The notes under the pieces: generated by a model
The model's database searches: none
The model's input: the letters and a program-made list of their open reading frames with translations, nothing else
Told to the model about the DNA's origin: nothing
Translations under genes and position numbers: made by a program
Origin: Allorhodopirellula heiligendammensis
GTDB taxonomy: Bacteria > Planctomycetota > Planctomycetia > Pirellulales > Pirellulaceae
Length of the DNA stretch: 64,000 nucleotides
Direction: 5' to 3'
NCBI RefSeq assembly: GCF_007860105.1
Contig: NZ_SJPU01000002.1
Coordinates: forward strand, 1,973,739-2,037,738
In this document: one piece after another, positions 7,799-15,991 of the stretch
Layout of the letters: each line of letters starts with the position of its first letter
How positions within the stretch are numbered: position 1 is the first letter of the stretch

Positions 7799-10684
7799 AT
7801 GAATAGTTATTCGTTGGACTACATCGACGATCTGTACGTGCAATACGTACGCGATCCGTCGAGCGTCTCTGAAACTTGGCGTCATTATTTTGAACAGTTC
7901 CTCGTAGGAGCCGGTGCACCTGTGCAGGAAACAGCGCCGCCCCCGGCAGCGGGAACGTCGCGGACCCGCCCGTCAGGTCCGGTCGGGGACACCAGGACTT
8001 CCCAAGGCGGCGGTTTGGCTACTGCGGTGCAAAGCGGAGCGGGGCTGAAGGCTGGTGAAGTCAACGGTGACCTGCCTCACGGTTCGACCGGAAACCAAAA
8101 TGTCGACCAAGCCCTCTGGTTGGCCCGGATCCAAGATCGCGTCGACCAACTCGTGCGGGAATACCGCGTTCGTGGACACCTTGTCGCCAAGCTCGACCCA
8201 CTCGGTTTATACGAGAACCGGTGTCCAGAGCTGTCACCACAGAGTTACGGATTGAGTGACCAGGACCTCGCTCGCCCTTTCGACAGCAGCATCCTCGAGA
8301 ACGTCACAGGCAGCACGCTCGATGTGATTTTGAAGAAGCTGCAGCAGACCTACTGTCGCTCCATCGGCGCCCAGTTCATGCACATCGACAATCGCAATAT
8401 CCGCGATTGGTTGCAGCGTAGAATGGAAACTACAGAAAACCGTCTCGATTTGTCTTACGAACGACAGCGGCGAATTTACGCCCGCTTGGCAGACGCAACG
8501 ATTTTTGAAGAGTTCGTACGCCGCAAATTTGTCGGTGCGAAAACCTTTTCACTCGAAGGTGCCGAGAGTCTAATCCCGCTGATCGATTTGGCGTTGGAAA
8601 AGGCGGGCCAACATAAGGTCAAAGAAGTCGTGATGGGCATGGCCCACCGTGGCCGGCTCAATGTGATGGCGAACATCCTCAAAAAACGGGCGATGAACAT
8701 CTTCTGGTCGTTTGACGATCCCACTCCAGAGCTCAGTCGCGGGGGGGGCGACGTGCGTTACCACCTCGGCTATAGCAGCGATTGGAAGACCGCATCGGGT
8801 GATAAACTGCACATCTCATTGTGCTTCAACCCCAGCCACCTGGAGTTCGTCAACACCGTCGCCCAGGGGCGCACACGCTGCAAGCAAGATAATCGGGGCG
8901 ATACGTCGCGTAAGGAAGTGATGACGATCTTGGTTCACGGCGATGCAGCGTTCGCGGGCGAGGGAATTGTGCAAGAGACCCTCAACCTGAGCGAACTGCC
9001 GGGTTATCGAACCGGTGGGACGTTGCATGTGGTGATCAACAACCAAGTTGGTTTTACGACGGATCCTCAGGATGGGCGCAGTACCACGTACGCCACTGAC
9101 ATCGCTCGCATGCTGCAGATTCCAATTTTCCACGTCAATGGCGAGGACCCCGAGGCAGTCGCCCAGGTCGTTGCCCTGGCGATGGATTTCCGCAAAGAGT
9201 TTCATCGCGATGTCGTGATCGATCTGTACGCCTATCGCCGCTGGGGACATAACGAGGGCGACGAGCCCCGGTTCACCCAGCCCCGCATGTACGCGGAGAT
9301 TGACCGCCGGCCCGGTGTCAGACAACAGTATCTCAACCGCCTGCTGAAACTCGGTAAGATCACCGAGGCCGAAGCTGAGGAGATCAGCCAAGAGCGAACC
9401 GAGAAGCTCGAGCGTGAATTCGAAGCGAGCAAGAACGAATCCTTCGTGCCCGATACCCAGACCCTCGCAGCGAACTGGACTGAGTTCTTCGGCGGGCCGG
9501 AGCCAGACGATCCGGTCGACACCACCATCGACGTCGAGAAGCTGAGCGAATTGCTCGATTCATTGACGCGGCTACCCGACGGATTTTCGTCGCACAAGAA
9601 GCTCAAGCGACCCTTTTCGCAGCGTCGAGAAATGGCCGCTGGCAACCTGCCGTTGGACTGGGCGGCGGCGGAAGCTGCCGCGTTTGCATCGTTGCTCGAC
9701 CAAGGGCATCCCATCCGCATGACTGGCCAGGACTGTCAGCGGGGAACGTTCAGCCATCGGCATGCTGTGCTGCACGATGTCCGCAACGGTGAACTGTACG
9801 TGCCGCTGGAGCATGTCAGTAAATCGCAGGCCCGTCTGGAGCTTTACAACAGTCCACTGAGCGAAGCTGGGGTACTCGGTTTCGAATATGGTTACTCACT
9901 CGATTGCCCCAATGGCCTGAGTATTTGGGAAGCTCAATTCGGTGACTTCTGGAATGTGGCTCAAGTCATTGTGGACCAGTTCATCGCCAGCGCTGAGGAC
10001 AAGTGGGATCGACTCTCAGGCTTGGTCATGTTGCTACCACACGGTTTCGAAGGCCAGGGGCCCGAGCACTGCAGTGCCCGGATCGAACGCTGGCTGGCGA
10101 TGTCCGCTGAGGACAATATCCAGGTCTGCCAGCCGACCACACCCGCTCAGTTTTTCCATTTGCTTCGCCGGCAGGTGATTCGCAAGTGGCGTAAGCCTCT
10201 CATCGTCATGACACCTAAAAGCTTGTTGCGTCATCCCGAGGTCACCAGCCCGCTGGAAATTGTCGCTTCGGGTAGTTTTCAAAAAGTTCTTCCGGATCGC
10301 AAAGTCCCGCTGGAAACGGCTCGGCGGCTGCTGCTGTGTACAGGGAAAATCTACTACGACCTATCCCAAGCAAGGGCCGATCGAGAGATTGAGAATGTCG
10401 CGATCATGCGAGTGGAACAGCTCTACCCACTGTCGGTGCCGGAGTTGCTCGACTCCCTCGCCGGATTGCCCGAGGGCACCGAAGTCATGTGGATTCAAGA
10501 CGAGCCCGAGAACATGGGGGCTTGGCCCTATATGAAATTTAAGTTCGGTGACGAGTTAGCGGCGAGATTTAAGCTATCCAAGGCCACCCGGGCGGAATCA
10601 GCCAGCCCGAGTACCGGTAGCATGGCGGCTCACAAGCTCGAGCAAGCGGATTTGATCGAGGCCGCTTTTGAAGGTTTGGAGTAA
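7799..10684 (+). CDS. sucA: 2-oxoglutarate dehydrogenase E1 component
   Basis: 961 residues. E1 is the thiamine-diphosphate-dependent decarboxylase of the 2-oxoglutarate dehydrogenase complex in the TCA cycle. The N terminus has the family's short helical segment (SLDYIDDLYVQYVRDPSSV), then a variable Pro/Gly-rich linker (about 45-100). The ThDP/Mg region GDAAFAGEGIVQETLN lies near 380, followed by HVVINNQVGFTT, and YRRWGHNEGDEPRFTQP lies near 480. The transketolase-like C-terminal half contains GQDCQRGTFSHRHAVLHD and ends MKFKFGDELAARFKLSKATR. Length is slightly above the usual 930-950 because of the linker. sucB is not adjacent. It is convergent with gatA, with a hairpin between. Confidence 0.96.
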   Translation: MNSYSLDYIDDLYVQYVRDPSSVSETWRHYFEQFLVGAGAPVQETAPPPAAGTSRTRPSGPVGDTRTSQGGGLATAVQSGAGLKAGEVNGDLPHGSTGNQNVDQALWLARIQDRVDQLVREYRVRGHLVAKLDPLGLYENRCPELSPQSYGLSDQDLARPFDSSILENVTGSTLDVILKKLQQTYCRSIGAQFMHIDNRNIRDWLQRRMETTENRLDLSYERQRRIYARLADATIFEEFVRRKFVGAKTFSLEGAESLIPLIDLALEKAGQHKVKEVVMGMAHRGRLNVMANILKKRAMNIFWSFDDPTPELSRGGGDVRYHLGYSSDWKTASGDKLHISLCFNPSHLEFVNTVAQGRTRCKQDNRGDTSRKEVMTILVHGDAAFAGEGIVQETLNLSELPGYRTGGTLHVVINNQVGFTTDPQDGRSTTYATDIARMLQIPIFHVNGEDPEAVAQVVALAMDFRKEFHRDVVIDLYAYRRWGHNEGDEPRFTQPRMYAEIDRRPGVRQQYLNRLLKLGKITEAEAEEISQERTEKLEREFEASKNESFVPDTQTLAANWTEFFGGPEPDDPVDTTIDVEKLSELLDSLTRLPDGFSSHKKLKRPFSQRREMAAGNLPLDWAAAEAAAFASLLDQGHPIRMTGQDCQRGTFSHRHAVLHDVRNGELYVPLEHVSKSQARLELYNSPLSEAGVLGFEYGYSLDCPNGLSIWEAQFGDFWNVAQVIVDQFIASAEDKWDRLSGLVMLLPHGFEGQGPEHCSARIERWLAMSAEDNIQVCQPTTPAQFFHLLRRQVIRKWRKPLIVMTPKSLLRHPEVTSPLEIVASGSFQKVLPDRKVPLETARRLLLCTGKIYYDLSQARADREIENVAIMRVEQLYPLSVPELLDSLAGLPEGTEVMWIQDEPENMGAWPYMKFKFGDELAARFKLSKATRAESASPSTGSMAAHKLEQADLIEAAFEGLE

Positions 10685-10700
10685 CATTTTTGTGAGTGCT

Positions 10701-10721
10701 GCGTGCAGTTGTCGTGCACGC
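10701..10721. terminator. Hairpin between convergent sucA and gatA
   Basis: Perfect 7-bp arms GCGTGCA (10701-10707) and TGCACGC (10715-10721) with a 7-base loop lie in the 42-bp gap between the two stop codons. Outer complementary bases (GTGAG/CTCAC) extend it with mismatches. There is no T-run, so termination is inferred from position. Confidence 0.45.
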
Positions 10722-10726
10722 TCTTC

Positions 10727-12235
10727 TCACGATGCGACAAAATCATTGGGGCGCATCCGGTGATACGTCGTCGCCGATTGAAAGCCGGCACCGGCGGCCA
10801 AAAGTCTTGCTTCTTGCATCACGGGGGCTTGCAGTTGGATGGCGACGGGTAAGCCGTCGTCGTCCAGCCCGGCAGGCAATGAGATTGCGGGCACACCAGC
10901 GAGGTTGGCGCCGACAGTGAAGAGGTCGCACAGATACATTGCGATCGGATCATCAATATTTTCACCGAGTCCGAATGCAGGTGATGGCGTGACCGGGCCG
11001 AGCAACACGTCGACATCTTCGAACGCGGTCTCGTAGTCACGGCTAATCAGCCGCCGCACTTTCAATGCTTGATTGTAGTACGCGTCGTAGTAACCTTCGC
11101 TCAATGCGTAGGTGCCGACCATGATTCGTCGTTTCACTTCACTACCGAATCCGTTCGCCCGGCTGGCTCGGTACATCGCTTCGAGCGGCTGGGTTTTCGC
11201 CAGCATGGGGGCAATGCTGTCCTCGGTGCTCGCGGCCGCGTGACGATAGCCGTAATGGGCGCCGTCGAAACGGGATAGGTTGCTGCTCGCTTCGCAGGGG
11301 GCGATCACGTAGTAGGTTGGTACCCAGTACGGGCTGTGTTGCAGGGAAACTTCGACGATTTCCGCACCAAGATCTGTGAAGACTTTCTCCGCCTCGGCCA
11401 CGGCTGTGCGAATCGCCGGCGCGACGCCGTCTTGATCGATTGAGTCACGTAGCACGCCGATGCGGACGCCTTTCATGTCGCGACCCGCGATGGCGGCTTG
11501 ATAGTCGGGGACTTCATGATCAACCGAAGTGCTATCGGCAGGGTCATAACCTGCCATCGCCTGCAGTCCGATGGCGACATCGTCGACCGACCAGCCCATC
11601 GGGCCGGCTTGGTCGAGACTGCTGGCGAAGGCCACCAGTCCAAGTCGGCTACAGCGACCGTAGGTTGGCTTCAAGCCGGTGATTCCGCAAAACGCGGCCG
11701 GTTGGCGAATCGAACCACCGGTGTCGGTGCCGATGGATAGGGGTACGGTGCCTGCGGCTACTGCTGCAGCGGCTCCACCACTGCTGCCGCCGGGCGTCCG
11801 CTGTTCATCCCACGGGTTTCGAGTCAGCCCCATTGCGCTGGTTTCGGTAGACGCCCCCATGGCAAATTCGTCCATGTTGGTTTTACCGACCACAATTGCT
11901 CCAGCTCGTTTCAGCTTGGCAACGACGGTGGCGTCGTAGGGCGGCGTGAAGTTTCGCAGCATGTTCGATGAGCACGTCGTCGGCATATCGGACGTGCACA
12001 ACACATCCTTGATTGCGACGGGCAAGCCGGCCAGGGGCGGGAGCGGTCGGCCCGCTTTACGATCTTGGTCGACCGCGTCGGCGGCATTCAGGGCCGCCTC
12101 ATAGGCCACGTGCGTGTAGGCGTTGATCGTTGGCTGGATGGCCCCGATGGCTCGGAGCGTCTGTTCAGTGACCTCGCGAGCGGTGGCGTCACCAGATCGC
12201 AACAATTCGAGAATCGTCGACGTCGAATCCAACAT
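10727..12235 (-). CDS. gatA: Asp-tRNA(Asn)/Glu-tRNA(Gln) amidotransferase subunit A
   Basis: 502 residues from ATG 12235, preceded by GAAAGAT; the longer frame to 12364 runs into a palindromic repeat and is rejected. GatA is the glutaminase subunit of GatCAB, which amidates misacylated Glu-tRNA(Gln) or Asp-tRNA(Asn). The amidase-signature Ser-cisSer-Lys triad is visible: Lys in PVAIKDVLCT, Ser in GTDTGGSIRQP and the GGSSGGAAAAVAAG glycine-serine stretch. TNMDEFAMGASTE and NPWDEQRTPGG are typical of GatA. gatB and gatC are not in the window, which is common in planctomycetes. Confidence 0.95.
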   Translation of the reverse strand: MLDSTSTILELLRSGDATAREVTEQTLRAIGAIQPTINAYTHVAYEAALNAADAVDQDRKAGRPLPPLAGLPVAIKDVLCTSDMPTTCSSNMLRNFTPPYDATVVAKLKRAGAIVVGKTNMDEFAMGASTETSAMGLTRNPWDEQRTPGGSSGGAAAAVAAGTVPLSIGTDTGGSIRQPAAFCGITGLKPTYGRCSRLGLVAFASSLDQAGPMGWSVDDVAIGLQAMAGYDPADSTSVDHEVPDYQAAIAGRDMKGVRIGVLRDSIDQDGVAPAIRTAVAEAEKVFTDLGAEIVEVSLQHSPYWVPTYYVIAPCEASSNLSRFDGAHYGYRHAAASTEDSIAPMLAKTQPLEAMYRASRANGFGSEVKRRIMVGTYALSEGYYDAYYNQALKVRRLISRDYETAFEDVDVLLGPVTPSPAFGLGENIDDPIAMYLCDLFTVGANLAGVPAISLPAGLDDDGLPVAIQLQAPVMQEARLLAAGAGFQSATTYHRMRPNDFVAS

Positions 12236-12316
12236 ATCTTTCAAAACCAAAGCGTAAAAACAAAATGGGCGTGCCGGAAGAGTATCGGACAATCGCCGCC
12301 AGATTGGAATGCCGGG

Positions 12317-12415
12317 CTGAGTAGCCGAGTCTCTCCGAGACTCGGACGCATGACTCGGACGCATGTCTCAGACGCATGTCTCAGACGCGAGTCTCGGAGA
12401 GACTCGCCTACTCAG
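12317..12415. repeat. Composite palindrome: 28-bp inverted arms around three 13-bp direct repeats
   Basis: Left arm 12317-12344 and right arm 12388-12415 are inverted complements with a single mismatch over 28 bases. Each arm also contains its own smaller palindrome (GAGTCTCTCCGAGACTC). The 43-base centre is built of three 13-bp units starting GACGCATG (12345, 12358, 12371; the last two identical) plus a 4-base remnant. It lies between the pyruvate kinase stop and the gatA start. It could act as a transcript hairpin or be a dispersed REP-like element; which one cannot be told from one copy. Confidence 0.9.
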
Positions 12416-12420
12416 TGTTG

Positions 12421-13869
12421 TCACGACAGCGTGTGTACGGAGATCACGTTGTCGGCGCCCGCGACGACGTCACTACCGCTGACGACGACCATCGTATCAC
12501 CGGGCCGGATTACATTTTTACCGTTCTCGGTTTGGTCGCAGGCCCACCGCGTGACCTGTTCGATTAGGTGAGAGGTATCCGCGATATCTTCGCAGAAGAT
12601 CGGTTCGATACCCCAGAACAAATTCATGCGGCGAACCGAGGCGAGGTGATCACTGACCGCTACGGTCGGAATCAGCGAGCGGGTATTGCTCTTAACCCAA
12701 GCGGTGCCCCCACTGTGCGTCGCAATCGTAATCAGCTTGCTACCGATTGCTTCGGCGACCTCCATTCCCGCACGGGTGATCGCATGGGTGGCACGGTGCA
12801 TGTCGTCCACGTCGACAGCTTCAGGATTTTGGTAGGCGACGATGGATTGTTCGGTTTTGTACATGATTCGGTCCATCGTCGCGACGCTTTCCTGAGGGAA
12901 ACTACCGATCGCCGTCTCCCCGCTGAGCATGCAGGCGTCGGTGCCATCGAGCACCGCGTTGGCGACATCTGATGCTTCGGCACGCGTCGGTCGCGGACTA
13001 TGATGCATCGACTCAAGCATCTGCGTGGCCACAATGACGGGCTTCATCAACCGCTTGCACGTTGCGATAATCCGTTTTTGTGCGACGGGAGTTTCGGCGA
13101 CATCGATTTCGACGCCCAGATCCCCGCGTGCGACCATGATGCCGTCCGCCTCCTGGACAATTCGTTCGAGATTGGCGAGTGCCTCTGGTTTTTCGATTTT
13201 CGCAATCACAAGGGCTCGGCATTCGTAGCTATTAAGTAAATCTTTCAGGCTGCGGACATCCTCAGGAGTGCGTACGAACGAGAGGCTGATGAAATCAATT
13301 TCATTTTGGGCAGCCCAAATGGCATTCTCGATATCGCTGGGCAGCATAGCGGCAACCGACAACTTGACGCCGGGTAAATTCACGCCCTGGCGACTGCGGA
13401 TTTCGCCGGCTGCGACCACCACACACTCCGCGCGTGAGGCGGTAACCGATTCGACCTGCAGTGCCACCATGCCATCGGCCAGCATCACGCGATCTCCCGG
13501 TTCGAGTTCGTCGATCAATCGCGGGTAGGTGCTCGTCAATTCACCCTCACGCTGGGAGTCGTTGCCGCGGACGAAGGCAAATCGAGCTCCCAGCGGGCAG
13601 GCAAGTGGTTCGCTCGATAGGTGTCCAAGGCGAATTTTGGGTCCCGCCAAATCGAGGAGAACACCTGCAGGAAATCCGGTTTGTTCAGACGCTTCACGGA
13701 TGTTGGCAAGTTTTTCGGCGTGTTGACTGATACTGCCGTGGGCACTGTTGATGCGGAACACATCCACGCCGGCTTCGATTAAGGCAGCAAGCTGTGAGAC
13801 GCTGTCACAGGCGGGGCCAACCGTGGCGACAATTTTCGTGCGAGCTTCATTCAAACGTGGGCGTGACAT
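12421..13869 (-). CDS. pyk: Pyruvate kinase, probably potassium-independent type
   Basis: 482 residues; catalyses phosphoenolpyruvate + ADP to pyruvate + ATP. Family signatures are TKIVATVGPA near the start, the KIEKPEAL active-site segment, DGIMVARGDLGVEID and RPTRAEASDVANAVLDGTDACMLSGETAIG. The monovalent-cation region is atypical. DLAGPKIRLG (73-82) has Leu74, Ala75, Lys78 and Leu81 where potassium-dependent enzymes have Thr, Lys, Glu and Thr (rabbit M1 positions 113, 114, 117 and 120). The potassium ligand motif NFSHG reads NSAHG, losing the Ser. Lys at position 117 is established as the mark of potassium-independent enzymes. Monocistronic; start ATG 13869. Confidence 0.94.
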   Translation of the reverse strand: MSRPRLNEARTKIVATVGPACDSVSQLAALIEAGVDVFRINSAHGSISQHAEKLANIREASEQTGFPAGVLLDLAGPKIRLGHLSSEPLACPLGARFAFVRGNDSQREGELTSTYPRLIDELEPGDRVMLADGMVALQVESVTASRAECVVVAAGEIRSRQGVNLPGVKLSVAAMLPSDIENAIWAAQNEIDFISLSFVRTPEDVRSLKDLLNSYECRALVIAKIEKPEALANLERIVQEADGIMVARGDLGVEIDVAETPVAQKRIIATCKRLMKPVIVATQMLESMHHSPRPTRAEASDVANAVLDGTDACMLSGETAIGSFPQESVATMDRIMYKTEQSIVAYQNPEAVDVDDMHRATHAITRAGMEVAEAIGSKLITIATHSGGTAWVKSNTRSLIPTVAVSDHLASVRRMNLFWGIEPIFCEDIADTSHLIEQVTRWACDQTENGKNVIRPGDTMVVVSGSDVVAGADNVISVHTLS

Positions 13870-14075
13870 GCGGTGGGTTTTCGATGAGAGTATCGGAATA
13901 GAGAGCAGGTCGAGATCCCTACTGTAGTCGATGACCTGCGAGGGGTTCTTGACCGCATAGCCTGGCTCGTTTCCGATGGATCGCGTGCGTTCGCTCGCAC
14001 CCTGCGTCGGGCGAGCATTTTCCCATTAAGCCGATTCGTTCGTCATCCCAACGTCATTGTTCGCTGAATCCCTTC

Positions 14076-14906
14076 ATGCAAAACGAAACTCAAACGCGCC
14101 GCAAGGCAGCGATCGTCAGCGGCGGTTCGTCGGGTCTTGGGCTAGCCATTTCTCGTCTGCTGCTTGAGCGGGGCTATGTTGTCACGATACTCAGCCGCGA
14201 TGCCCAGCGACTGGAAATTGCTAAAGAGACGCTCTGTGCCGGTTCGGTTGAATCCGCTCGAGTGCATCTATTTGCTGCCGATGCAACGTCAGCAACGGAT
14301 CTCAAGATCGCAGTTGACGCGCATCTGGATCGGTTCGGGCACCTCGACGTACTTGTCAATGTGGTCGGACGCAGCGATCGTGGCCGCATCGATGATCTCG
14401 ATCCGGCCGTCCTGCGAGAGCTCTTTGAAGCCAACGTGATAACATCGCTGCTGTGCAGTCAGGCGTGTTTGCCGAGTTTGCGTCGCTCCCGAGGGGTAAT
14501 CGTCAATATTGGCTCACTGGCCAGTCGCGTGGCTCCGCGATTTTTGGGCGGATACGTTATTGCAAAGCACGCGTTGGCAGGCATGACGCGTCAATTACGG
14601 TTGGAATGCGAAGCCGATGGAGTACACGTCGGTTTGGTCTGTCCTGGTCCGATTGAGAGCAAACGCCCGCCGAACCGGTATAGCGTTGATGAAAACTCGG
14701 GAGTGCCCGCCAGCGCCGCTCAGCCTGGAGGCGGTGCCAAGTTGAAGCTGCTCAGCTCAGAGGCGGTTGCCGAGGCTGTGCTGAGGTGTATCGAGAAACG
14801 CGAGATCGAGATCATCATGCCGGGCAAAACGAGAATGTTGATGGGCATCGGTGCCCTTTCACCCCGTCTGGCCGATTGGATCCTCAGCCGAAAATCCGCC
14901 AGCTAA
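14076..14906 (+). CDS. SDR-family NAD(P)-dependent oxidoreductase
   Basis: 276 residues, classical short-chain dehydrogenase. The cofactor motif SGGSSGLGLAISRLL is at about 15-29, NVVGRS follows strand 4, the catalytic Ser lies in VNIGSLASR, and the catalytic Tyr-x3-Lys in YVIAKHALAGM. The substrate is not deducible. The C-terminal end (IIMPGKTRMLMGIGALSPRLADWIL) resembles membrane-associated SDRs such as 3-ketosphinganine or retinol-type reductases, but this is weak. It is divergent from pyk across a 206-base gap and appears monocistronic. Confidence 0.9.
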   Translation: MQNETQTRRKAAIVSGGSSGLGLAISRLLLERGYVVTILSRDAQRLEIAKETLCAGSVESARVHLFAADATSATDLKIAVDAHLDRFGHLDVLVNVVGRSDRGRIDDLDPAVLRELFEANVITSLLCSQACLPSLRRSRGVIVNIGSLASRVAPRFLGGYVIAKHALAGMTRQLRLECEADGVHVGLVCPGPIESKRPPNRYSVDENSGVPASAAQPGGGAKLKLLSSEAVAEAVLRCIEKREIEIIMPGKTRMLMGIGALSPRLADWILSRKSAS

Positions 14907-15324
14907 GGATCCTTCTTAGCTCCGTTTGAGTGTGCCCGAGCTCGTCAACGGGCAATTCATTTTATCGACTTCGGTGACCCGAGGGCCGCCAAACATCGGA
15001 CCGTTTCCGCCGCTCGGCTCTCTCTTAATCAATAAACCATCCCAATTATCCGGTCGCGAGGAAAACTCAACGAAAGTGACTCATCCGAGGGAAGCATGCG
15101 CCGGAAGTTTTTGGGGTAGCTCAAGTGTCCCAAGATGATTTGTGCGCGCGTTCCACGGACAGTAGCGGTGAAGGACCGGTGCAAACGACGTTAAGCACGA
15201 TTGGCGGGGATTGACTGAGCCGAGACGCGTAAGCGGCCGGGCGGTGTTGCCCGATCCCTGGCGGCAATCAGCTCATGTCATTGTCAGCTTAAGTCCACGT
15301 CATTCGCATCGAGCTCTGTCGACC
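14907..15324. other. Intergenic, no recognisable gene
   Basis: 418 bases between the convergent SDR gene and the small secreted protein gene. Short frames here show no family features. No strong hairpin, repeat or RNA gene was recognised. Confidence 0.5.
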
Positions 15325-15606
15325 CTATCGACCACCAAAACGCGATTGCTGGATAAAGACTGGAGCTACGATGTCTCGCAAGGTAGGCGCAGGGGTCCCG
15401 TGATAATGCATCCGGCGAACTGTGTTTCCGTAGAAATGCAGTGGTCGATAGGGTCGCTGCTCCATCGGCAGCGATTTAATCTGGTCGCGATACTCACCGC
15501 GGGCGACGACCACAGGCGACCAACCGGGCTCGGCGGCTCGAATGGAATCCGTGTTCCCCAAAGTGATCAAAACTGCTGCTGCAGCGATGCAAAAAACTGA
15601 CTTCAT
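15325..15606 (-). CDS. Small secreted protein of unknown function
   Basis: 93 residues from ATG 15606, chosen because AGGA lies just upstream and a signal peptide follows at once (MKSVFCIAAAAVLITLG, cleavage near IRAAEP). The mature part is about 65 residues, basic and rich in Tyr, Arg and His: EYRDQIKSLPMEQRPYRPLHFYGNTVRRMHYHG. It has no Cys pairs or known domain. This Arg/Tyr-rich pattern resembles short exported proteins I associate with Rhodopirellula-type genomes. It is probably exported. The longer frame to 15660 adds an unlikely N-terminal extension. Confidence 0.7.
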   Translation of the reverse strand: MKSVFCIAAAAVLITLGNTDSIRAAEPGWSPVVVARGEYRDQIKSLPMEQRPYRPLHFYGNTVRRMHYHGTPAPTLRDIVAPVFIQQSRFGGR

Positions 15607-15991
15607 TGTTCCTACTTGTAAGTCGGGGCTCGGGCGAGCCATTGTGACATATGACCGCAACCAAGATGGTGCTTGCTAACGAAACTATTCTAGCTGGCCA
15701 ATTCACATAGGTGAAGGTTTTCAGTCACGTTGGCGCTCCTTTTTACAACGTTGAGGAGCGATTGTCGGTCTCTACCGTGGCCAGAGAGAAGTGTTTCAAA
15801 CTCTAGGTCACAAATCACGGCAATGTTGACCACGCCCATGACATTTGTGCTCCTGACCGGAAACGCCCCACTACCCGCAAGCAGGACGGGACATGAGTTT
15901 CGGCAGCCGAACTCGAACGAGGGCTGTGGATTTAGTTCGCCAAGACGCGAAATTGGCTGGGCGTTTGGATTCGCTAGTTCACTTCCCGGTC
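15607..15991. other. Intergenic, no recognisable gene
   Basis: 385 bases between the MFS gene stop and the small secreted protein start. It should contain the latter's promoter, but no clear -35/-10 pair or regulatory palindrome was recognised. Confidence 0.5.

Noticed and set aside
12365-12420. Possible coding extension upstream of gatA
   Set aside because: The frame is made of palindrome and 13-mer repeats; GatA similarity starts at 12235.
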